Of a stretch of DNA of 64,000 nt, positions 51,921-60,704 are shown one piece after another; position 1 is the first letter of the stretch, and every line of letters begins with the position of its first letter. Both the position numbers and the translations under genes were made by a program. The DNA comes from AEGEAN-183 sp964342745 (GTDB lineage Bacteria; Pseudomonadota; Gammaproteobacteria; Magnimaribacterales; Magnimaribacteraceae), in the NCBI GenBank assembly GCA_964342745.1, contig CAYFFW010000003.1:1-64000 (forward strand). Reading direction: 5' to 3'. The notes below the pieces were generated by a model that saw only the letters and a program-made list of their open reading frames with translations, made no database searches and was not told the origin of the DNA.

Positions 51921-52655
51921 GTGAAAAGAAATACTTTCTTTATTATTAGTCTAGTTTTATTTGGAGCACTCATAATTTTTTACAGACCAGAAATTTTATT
52001 TAGTCCATATAAAGATAGAGAAAGCCTGCCAACTCAACTTTTTTCTGCTGAAAAACCATTTTGGAGAATTGAAAATTCTTCGGGTTTCTTTGAATTAAGT
52101 TCACTAAAACTTGTAGAAGAGGATAAAGAAAAAAACTTTTTATTGTATGAGCCATTATTTAAATCGTTTGTTCAAGGAAATACTCAAAGTTCCGCTTCTT
52201 CAGTGAGTGCATCTCTTCATCTGCCTGAGGAAAGCTTAATAATGAGAAATAATGTTCATTTAACAGTTTCAGAAACGGAAGACAAAATCGATCTTTTCAC
52301 TGATAGTTTGAGCGTAAATCTAAAAAATAAAACATATTCTTCAGACAATAAAGTCATGGTAAAAAACTCTTCTTTAAACTTAATTTCATCTGGATTTAGT
52401 ATTACGACCAATTCAAGTGGTATAGGTAAAGAAATTTCTTTTGACAATGCTCATTTTGTAAATAATGAAACTGAAAATAAATTCCAAGGAAAAGCTGATT
52501 TGATAATTTATAGAAGCCCTTCTGAGATACTAAGCATGAAAGGCTCTGCAGAAGTAAATATAAATTCTTCTATAATTACAGCTGAAGAGATTGAATTTAA
52601 TTTTAAAACTAAGAAAATAATTAGTTCTAAGAAATCAAAAATAATTAAATCTTAA
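51921..52655 (+). CDS. lptC: LptC with a C-terminal LptA-like segment
   Basis: LptC is the bitopic inner-membrane protein that passes LPS from LptBFG to LptA. The protein has an N-terminal helix (about 5-22) and an LptC-like beta region (about 45-180). It is 244 aa against 191 in E. coli. Residues about 188-240 (FQGKADLIIYRSPSEILSMKG, then ITAEEIEFNF) resemble the C-terminal strands of LptA, and lptA is missing from its normal place between lptC and lptB. A fusion or replacement is inference; LptC identity rests mainly on position and topology. GTG start. Confidence 0.78.
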   Translation: MKRNTFFIISLVLFGALIIFYRPEILFSPYKDRESLPTQLFSAEKPFWRIENSSGFFELSSLKLVEEDKEKNFLLYEPLFKSFVQGNTQSSASSVSASLHLPEESLIMRNNVHLTVSETEDKIDLFTDSLSVNLKNKTYSSDNKVMVKNSSLNLISSGFSITTNSSGIGKEISFDNAHFVNNETENKFQGKADLIIYRSPSEILSMKGSAEVNINSSIITAEEIEFNFKTKKIISSKKSKIIKS

Positions 52656-52656
52656 A

Positions 52657-53373
52657 ATGGAACTCAAATCTCAAAACCTAGTTAAAACTTATTCTGGTAA
52701 AACTGTTGTAGACACACTTAATGTCTCTGTTAGACAAGGAGAGATACTAGGGTTGCTTGGACCAAATGGAGCAGGTAAAACTACTTTCTTTTATTTGATT
52801 GCAGGTTTAATAAGACCTGACTCAGGAAAGATTCTATTAGATGAAATAGATGTAACTCATAAAAGTGTCTCTTCTAGAGCTAATTTAGGACTTACATATC
52901 TTCCCCAAGAACCTTCAATTTTTAGAAATCTAAATGTAGAAGAAAATATCTTAGCAGCTTTAGAGCAAAGAAAAGATTTAAATAAAGAGGAAAGAAATAA
53001 GGAACTTAAAAGGCTGATTAAAGAGTTTAATTTAGCAAATTTTCTAAAAACAAAATCTATGAAGCTATCTGGTGGAGAAAGAAGAAGAGTTGAAATTGCT
53101 AGATCTTTAAGCTCTAACCCAAAGTTTATACTTCTGGATGAACCTTTTGCAGGAATAGACCCTATTGCAGTTACGGAATTAAAAGATACTTTAAAGAAAC
53201 TAAAGAATATGAACTTGGGTATTCTTATAAGTGATCACAATGTCAGAGAAGCAATGGAAATCTGTGACAACGTTTTGATCATGAATGAGGGTAAATCGAT
53301 AGCAGAAGGGCCGCCATCAAAAATTTCTAAAAATGCACTAGTTAAGAAAATATATTTAGGTGAGGATTTTTAA
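52657..53373 (+). CDS. lptB: LptB, ATPase of the LPS export ABC transporter
   Basis: Cytoplasmic ATPase that powers LPS extraction with LptFG (not in the window). Walker A GPNGAGKTTFFY (about 34-45), Q-loop YLPQEPSIFRNL, signature LSGGERRRVEIARSL (about 138-152), Walker B FILLDEPFAGIDP and the switch His in SDHNVREA. 238 aa. One base after lptC. Confidence 0.97.
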   Translation: MELKSQNLVKTYSGKTVVDTLNVSVRQGEILGLLGPNGAGKTTFFYLIAGLIRPDSGKILLDEIDVTHKSVSSRANLGLTYLPQEPSIFRNLNVEENILAALEQRKDLNKEERNKELKRLIKEFNLANFLKTKSMKLSGGERRRVEIARSLSSNPKFILLDEPFAGIDPIAVTELKDTLKKLKNMNLGILISDHNVREAMEICDNVLIMNEGKSIAEGPPSKISKNALVKKIYLGEDF

Positions 53374-53380
53374 TCTTTCC

Positions 53381-54664
53381 ATGAAGCAAAGATTAAAACA
53401 ACAAAAAAAACAAACCTTGGTAATAACCCCCCTTCTTCAAAGTCAAATAAAACTACTGAACTTATCTGGTCTTAATATAAGAGAAAAACTCAATGAGATT
53501 ATCCTGGAATTTTGTGAAGAAGAAAAAAGTAAAGACTTTATATTATTCAAAGATATAGTTTTAGAGGATAAATACAGAGGCACATTAGGATTGAATGATA
53601 GTATCTCTAAAGATCTTATTCAAAACGAAGATGATGACATCAGGGTAAAACTTCTAGACCAACTTTATTTGTTGAGTCTAGAAGAATATGAAATTTCCAT
53701 TGGGGAATACTTAATAGACTCTGTAGATGAAAATGGAAGATTAGATACCAGCCTGGATTATCAAGATCTAATTTCTTATATTCTGGAATCATATAATCTC
53801 ATTATTTCCATAGAAGACATAGATGGAATCTTAAAGCAAATTCAAAACTTGGAGCCTGTAGGGTGTTGTTATAGAAATATTCTTGAATCTCTCAATGTCC
53901 AAACTGAGCATTTAGAGATAAATGAAAATGAAAAATCAGATATTAAGAAAATACTCCGAGAAATATCTGAAGACAAATTAAAAATAGCTAACTTAGACCC
54001 GAAAGTTATTAATATCCTTAAGAAACTTAAATTTAATCCAAATAGCCAAAGAAATATAAGCGAAATTAGTTATATTAGGCCTGATTTAGTAGTAAAAGAA
54101 ATTTCAGATAATTTAGAAGTGCTATTAAATGACTCTTTCATAATAGAATCCTTAAGTGAAAAGGTAAAAAATAATATAAAGCAGTCAGGGTCAATAAAAA
54201 AAGAGGAAAGTCTATCCTTTATAAATGGTCTAGAGAGAAGACAAAATACTCTGCTAATAGTAGGAAAATATATAATTTCAAAACAGTCACGTTTCTTGCT
54301 GCATTCTGAAGAATTAAAACCTTTATCGTTAAAAGATATTTCTCAAACAACAGGTGTTAGTGAATCAACTATTTCAAGGATAGTTAAATCTAAGTATTTA
54401 GAATTTAAGCAGAAGAATATTCCAATCTCTTCTCTTCTTGAAAAGAAAGTAAATTTAAGATCATCAGACACTAAAAGTACATCTCCAAGTCAACTTGAAA
54501 AATTGATTGGTGAAATTATAGAAAATGAAAATAAATCTAAACCACTAAGCGATAGCAAGATAAAAAAATACCTTGAAGAAGAATATAAAGTAACTGTTGC
54601 TAGACGTACTGTTTCAAAATACCGAAAGAAAGCTCAAATACTTTCTGCACGACAAAGAGTCTAA
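53381..54664 (+). CDS. rpoN: RpoN, sigma-54
   Basis: Alternative sigma factor that needs AAA+ activators and recognises -24/-12 promoters. Region I is glutamine/leucine-rich (LVITPLLQSQIKLLNLSGLNIREKL). The core-binding domain (about 90-250), an HTH (LKDISQTTGVSESTISRIV, about 320-340) and the RpoN box ARRTVSKYRKK near the C-terminus are present. 427 aa, shorter than E. coli (477), mostly in the acidic region II. A GTG at 53360 is possible, but the ATG at 53381 matches the usual MKQ start. hpf, ptsN and rapZ do not follow. Confidence 0.95.
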   Translation: MKQRLKQQKKQTLVITPLLQSQIKLLNLSGLNIREKLNEIILEFCEEEKSKDFILFKDIVLEDKYRGTLGLNDSISKDLIQNEDDDIRVKLLDQLYLLSLEEYEISIGEYLIDSVDENGRLDTSLDYQDLISYILESYNLIISIEDIDGILKQIQNLEPVGCCYRNILESLNVQTEHLEINENEKSDIKKILREISEDKLKIANLDPKVINILKKLKFNPNSQRNISEISYIRPDLVVKEISDNLEVLLNDSFIIESLSEKVKNNIKQSGSIKKEESLSFINGLERRQNTLLIVGKYIISKQSRFLLHSEELKPLSLKDISQTTGVSESTISRIVKSKYLEFKQKNIPISSLLEKKVNLRSSDTKSTSPSQLEKLIGEIIENENKSKPLSDSKIKKYLEEEYKVTVARRTVSKYRKKAQILSARQRV

Positions 54665-54729
54665 AAACTTCTACTTAGTAACAAGCTTTATGCTTCTCTC
54701 TAAGTGATTATTATCTATCTGGGTAAAGA

Positions 54730-56370
54730 CTATTTAAACCACTCTATAAATTCAGTTTTGGGATCTTTTATATTTCCTGATATCCGCCATTTTCCGCTAC
54801 TTAACTTATTAATCGGCTTTTTAAAAGCTTTCCCAGCTATATATACAGTTGCAGCAGTTATAGGACCGCCTAGAATTAAAGCATATGCAGGCAGGTACTC
54901 TCTTAAGGGCAAGGTTATTAAGACATCTAAGGAAAGGTTCCCTAGATCTCCATTTTTGTTTTTTTGTATAAATCCACTCCACTTAAATTCCCCTGATCCG
55001 CTCCTAAAAACTATTGGCTCTAAAATGGTTATTTCATCTATTTTAATTTCAATTAACCCTTCAACTCGATCTGCTTGGAACCCTTTCTTAAATTTTTCTT
55101 TGAAATTTAAGTTAGTTAGATCTCCAAAAGTTCTTGAAACATTAAATAAGCTTATTAATCTTAAAAGACTAGAAGGGCTTATAGAATCTGATTTTGTCTC
55201 TATGGTTTTAAAGTCATCTACTCTAAAAGATATGCTCCCTATTAAATTTTTTGTGACAAATTCATCTGGAAAGCCGCTCCAAGATAACTCAAAGCTTATC
55301 TCTGAAGGACCTGCAAGAAAATTCACACTCTCACCTTCTTCATTAAATCTATTTATATATTCAGTGAGATTATCCGTATTTAAAAACCCCTGAAAAGTCG
55401 ATTGTGGTTTTGAATCTTCTCTATAAATAAAAAGTCTGTTGTCTCTTATTCTCTTATCATAAACTCCTTCTTCTAAGTTTAAAAAGCTTACCTCAATATT
55501 ATTAAAATAAAGACCTTCCTCTTCCCTATTAATAAAAAAACTCAGACTCCCATAATCAATATTTTTTATAAATAATTGATTTACAGAAAAATTTATTGGT
55601 ATTGTTAAGTTTTCAAAAAGATATTCAAAAGTACTAGCACTATTTAGGCCCTCTGAATCTAAGTTCAATGTTGATAGATTAATTTCTAACCCTTCTGAGA
55701 GTGGTTGCTTAATTACTAAATTTCCATTTAATTGCTTATTAGAGAAGTTAAATTCCCTTCCCTTTGAGACTGGTAACATCTGTATTCTTGTATTTAAAAA
55801 TTGTAACGGTCCTATCCTTAAATTAGAAACAAACAAATCTTTAGCTTTTAAAATAAACGGCGTGTAATTCACTGAATTCGAGAATAGACTAAAATACTCA
55901 GTTAGATTAATTTCTTTGATAGATCCCTTAAGATTTATTTCTTTAATATCAGTTTTTATATTTTTTATAAAAAACAGACTAGATCTTTCATCTAAAACTT
56001 CATTATTTAAATCAAAATCTTCTAATTCTATATTCAGGAAATCAGTCCTAAATCCTAAAAAACTTGATTTATTAAGAAGATTTAACCAATTTATTTCTAT
56101 TTCTAATAAATTTGAATTAAGAGAATTTCTTTCTTCGATTTTCTTTACTTTGAAATCCTCTAAAAAAATAATTTGTTTGGTCAATGACCAATCTAATTTA
56201 GATATTTCAATATTGGTTTCATATCCCATTTCGCCTGAAATAACTTGGAATAATTTAGTCGTTGATTCCTTATTAGAAAGAAGTAAGGAAATTAGTGACA
56301 GGCCAAGAAAAAAAACTAAAGATATAAAAAATAGAAGTTTTAAGAGTCTTTTGAAAATTAAATTAACCAC
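54730..56370 (-). CDS. yhdP: Shortened YhdP/AsmA-like envelope protein
   Basis: AsmA-like family protein; YhdP is one of the proteins proposed to carry phospholipids across the periplasm as a long beta-groove bridge. One N-terminal membrane helix (about 8-32), then a long beta-rich region. The C-terminal hydrophobic block YALILGGPITAATVYIAGKAFKKPINK followed by WRISGNIKDPKTEFIEW is diagnostic for YhdP. It is 546 aa against about 1266 in E. coli. It follows mreD as in the mreBCD-maf-rng-yhdP order, with maf and rng missing. Confidence 0.82.
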   Translation of the reverse strand: MVNLIFKRLLKLLFFISLVFFLGLSLISLLLSNKESTTKLFQVISGEMGYETNIEISKLDWSLTKQIIFLEDFKVKKIEERNSLNSNLLEIEINWLNLLNKSSFLGFRTDFLNIELEDFDLNNEVLDERSSLFFIKNIKTDIKEINLKGSIKEINLTEYFSLFSNSVNYTPFILKAKDLFVSNLRIGPLQFLNTRIQMLPVSKGREFNFSNKQLNGNLVIKQPLSEGLEINLSTLNLDSEGLNSASTFEYLFENLTIPINFSVNQLFIKNIDYGSLSFFINREEEGLYFNNIEVSFLNLEEGVYDKRIRDNRLFIYREDSKPQSTFQGFLNTDNLTEYINRFNEEGESVNFLAGPSEISFELSWSGFPDEFVTKNLIGSISFRVDDFKTIETKSDSISPSSLLRLISLFNVSRTFGDLTNLNFKEKFKKGFQADRVEGLIEIKIDEITILEPIVFRSGSGEFKWSGFIQKNKNGDLGNLSLDVLITLPLREYLPAYALILGGPITAATVYIAGKAFKKPINKLSSGKWRISGNIKDPKTEFIEWFK

Positions 56371-56391
56371 AAAAAAACAGTATTATCTTTT

Positions 56392-56898
56392 TTAAGTTTT
56401 TATCCATCTTCTTCTGTATTCTCTAAGAACTTGATAAATAAGAATCCAAGTAAAAGAATTCACTAAGGAAAAAATTATTGAATTATAAAGATAAGTTTTA
56501 TCAGCTAAAGACAATACTTCAGTATTAATATTCTTATAATCTATAGCTAAAACAAATTTTAAAATTAAAAAAATAATAAAAATAATAAAAGCTTGCTGAA
56601 CAAACCTCAAAGGCCTAAATTGATAGAAAAATCTTTGTGCTAAATAAGACAAAGTAATTAGAATCATTGGGTACAATCCTAAAGGGTTTCCGTTTATAAA
56701 GTCTAAAATAAAACCAAATAATACAGAAAAGTATAGATTAATTTTTTCTGGTAGAGCAATGTTCCAATATATGAACCCTAAAAGAAAAAAAGCAGGCATA
56801 ATTTGATCTAACGTAGTTGAGAAAGAAAGCAGATCTAGCAATAAAAAAATAACTAAAGTTAAGCAGATTTTTAAATAGTTTTTTATATCTTCAGTCAT
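56392..56898 (-). CDS. mreD: MreD, rod-shape membrane protein
   Basis: Polytopic component of the elongasome. The 168 aa contain about five hydrophobic helices. GFILDFINGNPLGLYPMILITLSYL (about 60-84) is the conserved MreD segment. Overlaps mreC by eight bases and is assigned with the help of the mreB-mreC-mreD order. Confidence 0.92.
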   Translation of the reverse strand: MTEDIKNYLKICLTLVIFLLLDLLSFSTTLDQIMPAFFLLGFIYWNIALPEKINLYFSVLFGFILDFINGNPLGLYPMILITLSYLAQRFFYQFRPLRFVQQAFIIFIIFLILKFVLAIDYKNINTEVLSLADKTYLYNSIIFSLVNSFTWILIYQVLREYRRRWIKT

Positions 56899-57760
56899 CT
56901 TTTCTTTCTTTATTAAAAATAAGGAAATAATCTAGTCTCTCAGGTAGGCTTAAGAACTCAACTTCTACTGAAAGAAATTCACTGTCTACTTTTTCTTCCA
57001 CTTTAATGATCTTTCCTACTAAAAAGTTTGGTGGAAATACTTCTCCTAGACCAGAAGAATAAAGTAGTTCCCCTTCATTTAAAGAAGTAGTCTTTTTGAT
57101 ATTAACTAACAGACCTTTTCTCTTTAACCCTCTGCCTTTCAGTATTCCATGTAACCTTGAGGTGGAGGAGATTACTGGTATTAATGATTTGGGATCTTGC
57201 GCTAGCATAACTTCTTTATTTATCTTACCTACAGATTTAATTTTCCCTATTATTCCCTCATTTGAAAGAACAGGCTGATTAACAAAAACAGAAGACCTTG
57301 GGTCTTCTACCTTTAATATTAATGATGGCTGTAATGGATTTGAAGAAAGAAAGACTTTTCTAGCTAATAAATATGATTTCTCTTCTTGTTGTGCAGAATC
57401 CCACAAAAGACCTAGTTCTTTATTTCTTTCAGTTAGATCCTTTAGTTGTGAATTAATTAAAACAAGTCTCAGATTTTCCTTTCGATAGAACTCAAGTCTT
57501 TCTCTAAGATCTTTATTTCTTCTTAAAGCTTCAGAAGAAGTATTAAAAATATTTTGGGGTATTTCTGCAATTTTATATATTGGAAATAGTAAATCGTGAG
57601 CAAATCCTCTTATGTGATTTGAAAAACTAAATTGTATGTCTAATGTAAGGATTGAAAGACAGAGTATGGAAGAAATCAAGAACTTCGTAGAGCTGATAGG
57701 TCTTATAGTAAAGATTGCTTCACCAGTTATTTTGGATACTTTATGATCTCCCCTACTCAT
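56891..57760 (-). CDS. mreC: MreC, rod-shape periplasmic scaffold
   Basis: Bitopic protein that links the MreB filament to wall synthases. One membrane helix (about 27-46), a coiled coil (about 70-115, RNKDLRERLEFYRKENLRL) and a beta-barrel domain with PVLSNEGIIGKIKSVGKINKEVMLAQDPKSLIPV (about 163-196) and LLYSSGLGEVFPPNFLVGKI. 289 aa. Starts 44 bases after mreB. Confidence 0.95.
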   Translation of the reverse strand: MSRGDHKVSKITGEAIFTIRPISSTKFLISSILCLSILTLDIQFSFSNHIRGFAHDLLFPIYKIAEIPQNIFNTSSEALRRNKDLRERLEFYRKENLRLVLINSQLKDLTERNKELGLLWDSAQQEEKSYLLARKVFLSSNPLQPSLILKVEDPRSSVFVNQPVLSNEGIIGKIKSVGKINKEVMLAQDPKSLIPVISSTSRLHGILKGRGLKRKGLLVNIKKTTSLNEGELLYSSGLGEVFPPNFLVGKIIKVEEKVDSEFLSVEVEFLSLPERLDYFLIFNKERKDD

Positions 57761-57804
57761 CTACGTGATGATACCGAGCTAAAGAGAGAAAGAAAATAGT
57801 TTAC

Positions 57805-58842
57805 TTATTCTGTTGAGAGTAAATCAATATCGTATTTATCCATAATCTCTAGAGCTCTTCCTCCACCTCTAGCAACACAAGTTAATGGATCTTCTGCAAC
57901 AATCACAGGTACTCCTGTTTGACTTGAAATTAACACTTCAATATCTCTTAACTTAGCACCCCCACCAGTAAGTACTATGCCTCTTTCAGAGATATCAGCA
58001 CTCAATTCAGGTGGAGAAGCTTCAAGAGCAGATCTAATAGCTTGTACTATAGAAGACAAAGGCTCCAACATTGCATCATATACCTGCTTGCTATCTAAAG
58101 AGAATGTTACAGGAGTTCCTTCAGCAAGGTTTCTACCTCTAACTTCTAATTCTAGAACTTCAGCTTCAGGAGAAGCAGCTCCTATATCGTGTTTGATCTT
58201 TTCGGCTGAGGAATCTCCAATTAAAACACCTTGGTTTCGTCTAACATAGGCAATAATAGATTCATCTAGTCTATCCCCTCCTACCTTCAGTGAATTAGAA
58301 TAAACTACTCCATTTAAAGCTAAGATTGCTATTTCTGTTGTTCCTCCTCCAATGTCAACAACCATTGATCCACTTGCCTCCTCTACAGGCAAACCAGCTC
58401 CTATTGCCGCTGCCATAGGTTCTTCTATAAGCCTAACTTCCCTGGCTCCTGCTTTTAAAACTGATTCCCTAATCGCCCTTCTTTCAACTTGAGTAGATTG
58501 GCAAGGAACACAAACTAGAATCCTTGGACTAGGACGTATGTAGCTATCCTCATGAACTAACTGAATAAAATGTTTTAGCATCTCTTCAGTGACTTGAAAG
58601 TCGGCAATTACTCCATCTTTTAAAGGACGAATTGCAGATATATTTCCGGGTGTTCTTCCCAACATTTTTTTTGCTTCAGAACCAACTGCAACAACAGTTC
58701 GCTCTCCTTGTTGGGTTTTAATTGCAACAACGGAAGGTTCATCGAGAATTATTCCTTTTTCTCTAACATAGACTAGGGTGTTTGCAGTGCCCAAATCAAT
58801 AGATAGATCGTTTGAAAATAATCCTTTTAGTCTTTTTAACAT
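57805..58842 (-). CDS. mreB: MreB, bacterial actin
   Basis: Cytoskeletal ATPase that directs lateral wall growth, so the cell is probably rod-shaped. The phosphate loop is DLGTANTLVYVREKGIILDEPS (about 16-37). The remaining actin motifs are MVVDIGGGTTEIAILALNGVVYS (phosphate 2) and GIVLTGGGAKLRDI (adenosine). 345 aa, almost the E. coli length (347). Divergent from gatC. Confidence 0.98.
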   Translation of the reverse strand: MLKRLKGLFSNDLSIDLGTANTLVYVREKGIILDEPSVVAIKTQQGERTVVAVGSEAKKMLGRTPGNISAIRPLKDGVIADFQVTEEMLKHFIQLVHEDSYIRPSPRILVCVPCQSTQVERRAIRESVLKAGAREVRLIEEPMAAAIGAGLPVEEASGSMVVDIGGGTTEIAILALNGVVYSNSLKVGGDRLDESIIAYVRRNQGVLIGDSSAEKIKHDIGAASPEAEVLELEVRGRNLAEGTPVTFSLDSKQVYDAMLEPLSSIVQAIRSALEASPPELSADISERGIVLTGGGAKLRDIEVLISSQTGVPVIVAEDPLTCVARGGGRALEIMDKYDIDLLSTE

Positions 58843-58867
58843 CTGTTGGTTTTTTTAAAAGATGGCT

Positions 58868-58896
58868 ACTCTAGCAATAGCTTAGTTTTTGAGCAA
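58868..58896 (-). promoter_or_regulatory. Possible mreBCD promoter
   Basis: Minus strand TTGCTC (58891-58896), 17-base spacer, TAGAGT (58868-58873), 26 bases before the mreB ATG. Spacing is ideal and each hexamer has four matches to consensus. It lies in the 103-base gap shared with gatC, for which I could not pick a clear promoter. Confidence 0.45.
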
Positions 58897-58945
58897 GGTA
58901 CAATGTGCTACATTAGCGACTTTTCTAGAAGAAAACAGTAGATTT

Positions 58946-59242
58946 ATGTCCCTTAAAGATAAAGATTTAGAACAAATAGCTTATTTAGCAAGAATAAATA
59001 TTGATAAAAGAAAGCTTCCTTCTTTAAAAGAAGAATTACAAAGTATTCTTAAGCTAGTCGAAAAAATGGACTTAGTTGATACTAAATCTATTACTCCAAT
59101 GTCTCACCCTCTTGATATATCTCAACCCTTAAGAAAAGATCAAGTCACAGAAAAAGATGATAGAGAAAATCTTCAAGAAAATGCACCTTCCACTATGAAT
59201 GGACTCTTTATGGTTCCTAAAGTGATTGAAGACGAAGATTAA
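58946..59242 (+). CDS. gatC: GatC, aspartyl/glutamyl-tRNA amidotransferase subunit C
   Basis: Small subunit that holds GatA and GatB together. The 98 aa start MSLKDKDLEQIAYLARINID and continue LKEELQSILKLVEKMDLVDTKSITPMSHP, the GatC signature. A TTG at 58889 would add 19 residues with no family counterpart and is rejected. Head of gatCAB beside mreB, the Pseudomonas arrangement. Confidence 0.95.
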   Translation: MSLKDKDLEQIAYLARINIDKRKLPSLKEELQSILKLVEKMDLVDTKSITPMSHPLDISQPLRKDQVTEKDDRENLQENAPSTMNGLFMVPKVIEDED

Positions 59243-59243
59243 T

Positions 59244-60704
59244 ATGAGTGAACTATATAAACTTTCAATAAAAGAAAAACTTCAAGGTTTAAAAGAAAAA
59301 TCTTTTTCAAGTGAAGAATTGACTAAATCTTATCTTGATAGGATAAAAAGATTTGATTCGAAAATAAATAGTTTTATAACTGTTTTAGATGATCAAGCTA
59401 TTAAAGGTGCTAAGGAGTCTGATAAGAGGTATGCATCAAAATCAAACTATTCACTTGATGGAATTCCAATAGCTCATAAAGATATTTTTTGTACCAAAGA
59501 TATATTAACTTCCTGTGGTTCTAAGATGCTATCTAATTTTATTTCCCCTTACTCTTCTACAGTGGTTAAAAAATTTGAAGATTCTGGTTCTGTGATTTTA
59601 GGTAAAACCAATATGGATGAGTTTGCAATGGGCTCCTCAAATGAAACTAGTTATTATGGTGAAGTTAAGAATCCATGGAACTTAAACTTTGTACCTGGAG
59701 GGTCCTCAGGAGGTTCAGCTGCTTCTGTTGCAGCCGGATTAGCTTCTGGAGCAACAGCTACAGATACAGGCGGTTCTATTAGACAACCAGCTTCTTTATG
59801 TGGATTAACTGGTATCAAGCCTACTTATGGGAGAGTTTCAAGATATGGAATGATTGCTTTTGCTTCAAGTCTAGATCAAGGTGGTGTTTTATCTAAGTCT
59901 GCTGAAGATGCAGCTCACCTGTTACAAGTAATGTCAGGTCATGACGCTAAAGACTCTACCAGCCTTAACATAAAGGTCCCTAACTTCGTTAATGAAATTA
60001 AAGAAAATGTGAAAGGTCTGAAAGTTGGACTACCAAAACAGTTCTTTTCTATGAAACTTCCCGAATATCTAGAGGAAAGCATAAGAGAGAGCATAAAGAT
60101 TTACGAGAATCTTGGAGTAAAATTTATTGATGTTGACTTACCTCACCTAGATCTTTCTTTACCCGCATATTATGTAATTGCCCCAGCTGAATGCTCTGCT
60201 AACTTGTCTCGATATGATGGTGTTAAATATGGCTATAGATGTAAAGACCCTAAAGATCTAGATGATCTCTATATGAGAACTAGAGAAGAAGGTTTTGGTT
60301 CAGAAGTTAAAAGAAGAATATTAATTGGCACTTATGCTCTTTCGGCGGGATACTATGACGCTTACTATTTAAAAGCTCAAAAATGTAGAAATTTAATTTC
60401 TGAAGATTTCAAAGAAGTCTTTAAGACTGTTGATATGATAATTTCTCCAACTGCTCCTGATACTTCCTTTGAAATAGGAGCTAAAACGTCCGATCCAATA
60501 GAAATGTATCAACAAGATATATTCACAATTCCTGCTAACTTAGTTGGCCTTCCTGGTATATCTTTGCCATGTGGAGAACATAATGGGCTGCCTTTAGGAC
60601 TTCAACTAATTTCTGATAATCTGCAAGAAAGTAAATTACTAAGAATGGCGCATTATTACCAATTAAATACTGAATGGCATAATTCTTGGCCAGAAATAGA
60701 ATAA
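59244..60704 (+). CDS. gatA: GatA, amidase subunit of tRNA amidotransferase
   Basis: Releases ammonia from glutamine and channels it to GatB. The amidase catalytic Lys is in IPIAHKDIFCT (about 74-84), and the Ser-cisSer pair in VPGGSSGGSAASVAAGLASGATATDTGGSIRQPA (about 147-180). 486 aa from the ATG at 59244, which follows the gatC stop by one base; a TTG six codons earlier is less likely. Confidence 0.97.
   Translation: MSELYKLSIKEKLQGLKEKSFSSEELTKSYLDRIKRFDSKINSFITVLDDQAIKGAKESDKRYASKSNYSLDGIPIAHKDIFCTKDILTSCGSKMLSNFISPYSSTVVKKFEDSGSVILGKTNMDEFAMGSSNETSYYGEVKNPWNLNFVPGGSSGGSAASVAAGLASGATATDTGGSIRQPASLCGLTGIKPTYGRVSRYGMIAFASSLDQGGVLSKSAEDAAHLLQVMSGHDAKDSTSLNIKVPNFVNEIKENVKGLKVGLPKQFFSMKLPEYLEESIRESIKIYENLGVKFIDVDLPHLDLSLPAYYVIAPAECSANLSRYDGVKYGYRCKDPKDLDDLYMRTREEGFGSEVKRRILIGTYALSAGYYDAYYLKAQKCRNLISEDFKEVFKTVDMIISPTAPDTSFEIGAKTSDPIEMYQQDIFTIPANLVGLPGISLPCGEHNGLPLGLQLISDNLQESKLLRMAHYYQLNTEWHNSWPEIE

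Noticed and set aside
54704..55393. A 229-codon plus-strand frame
   Set aside because: Fully antisense to yhdP, whose minus-strand frame has clear YhdP features. The plus-strand product has no recognisable motif and looks like a shadow frame.
55916..56395. A 159-codon plus-strand frame
   Set aside because: Antisense to the yhdP N-terminal region; composition is the mirror of an AT-rich gene, with no start signal or homologous motif.
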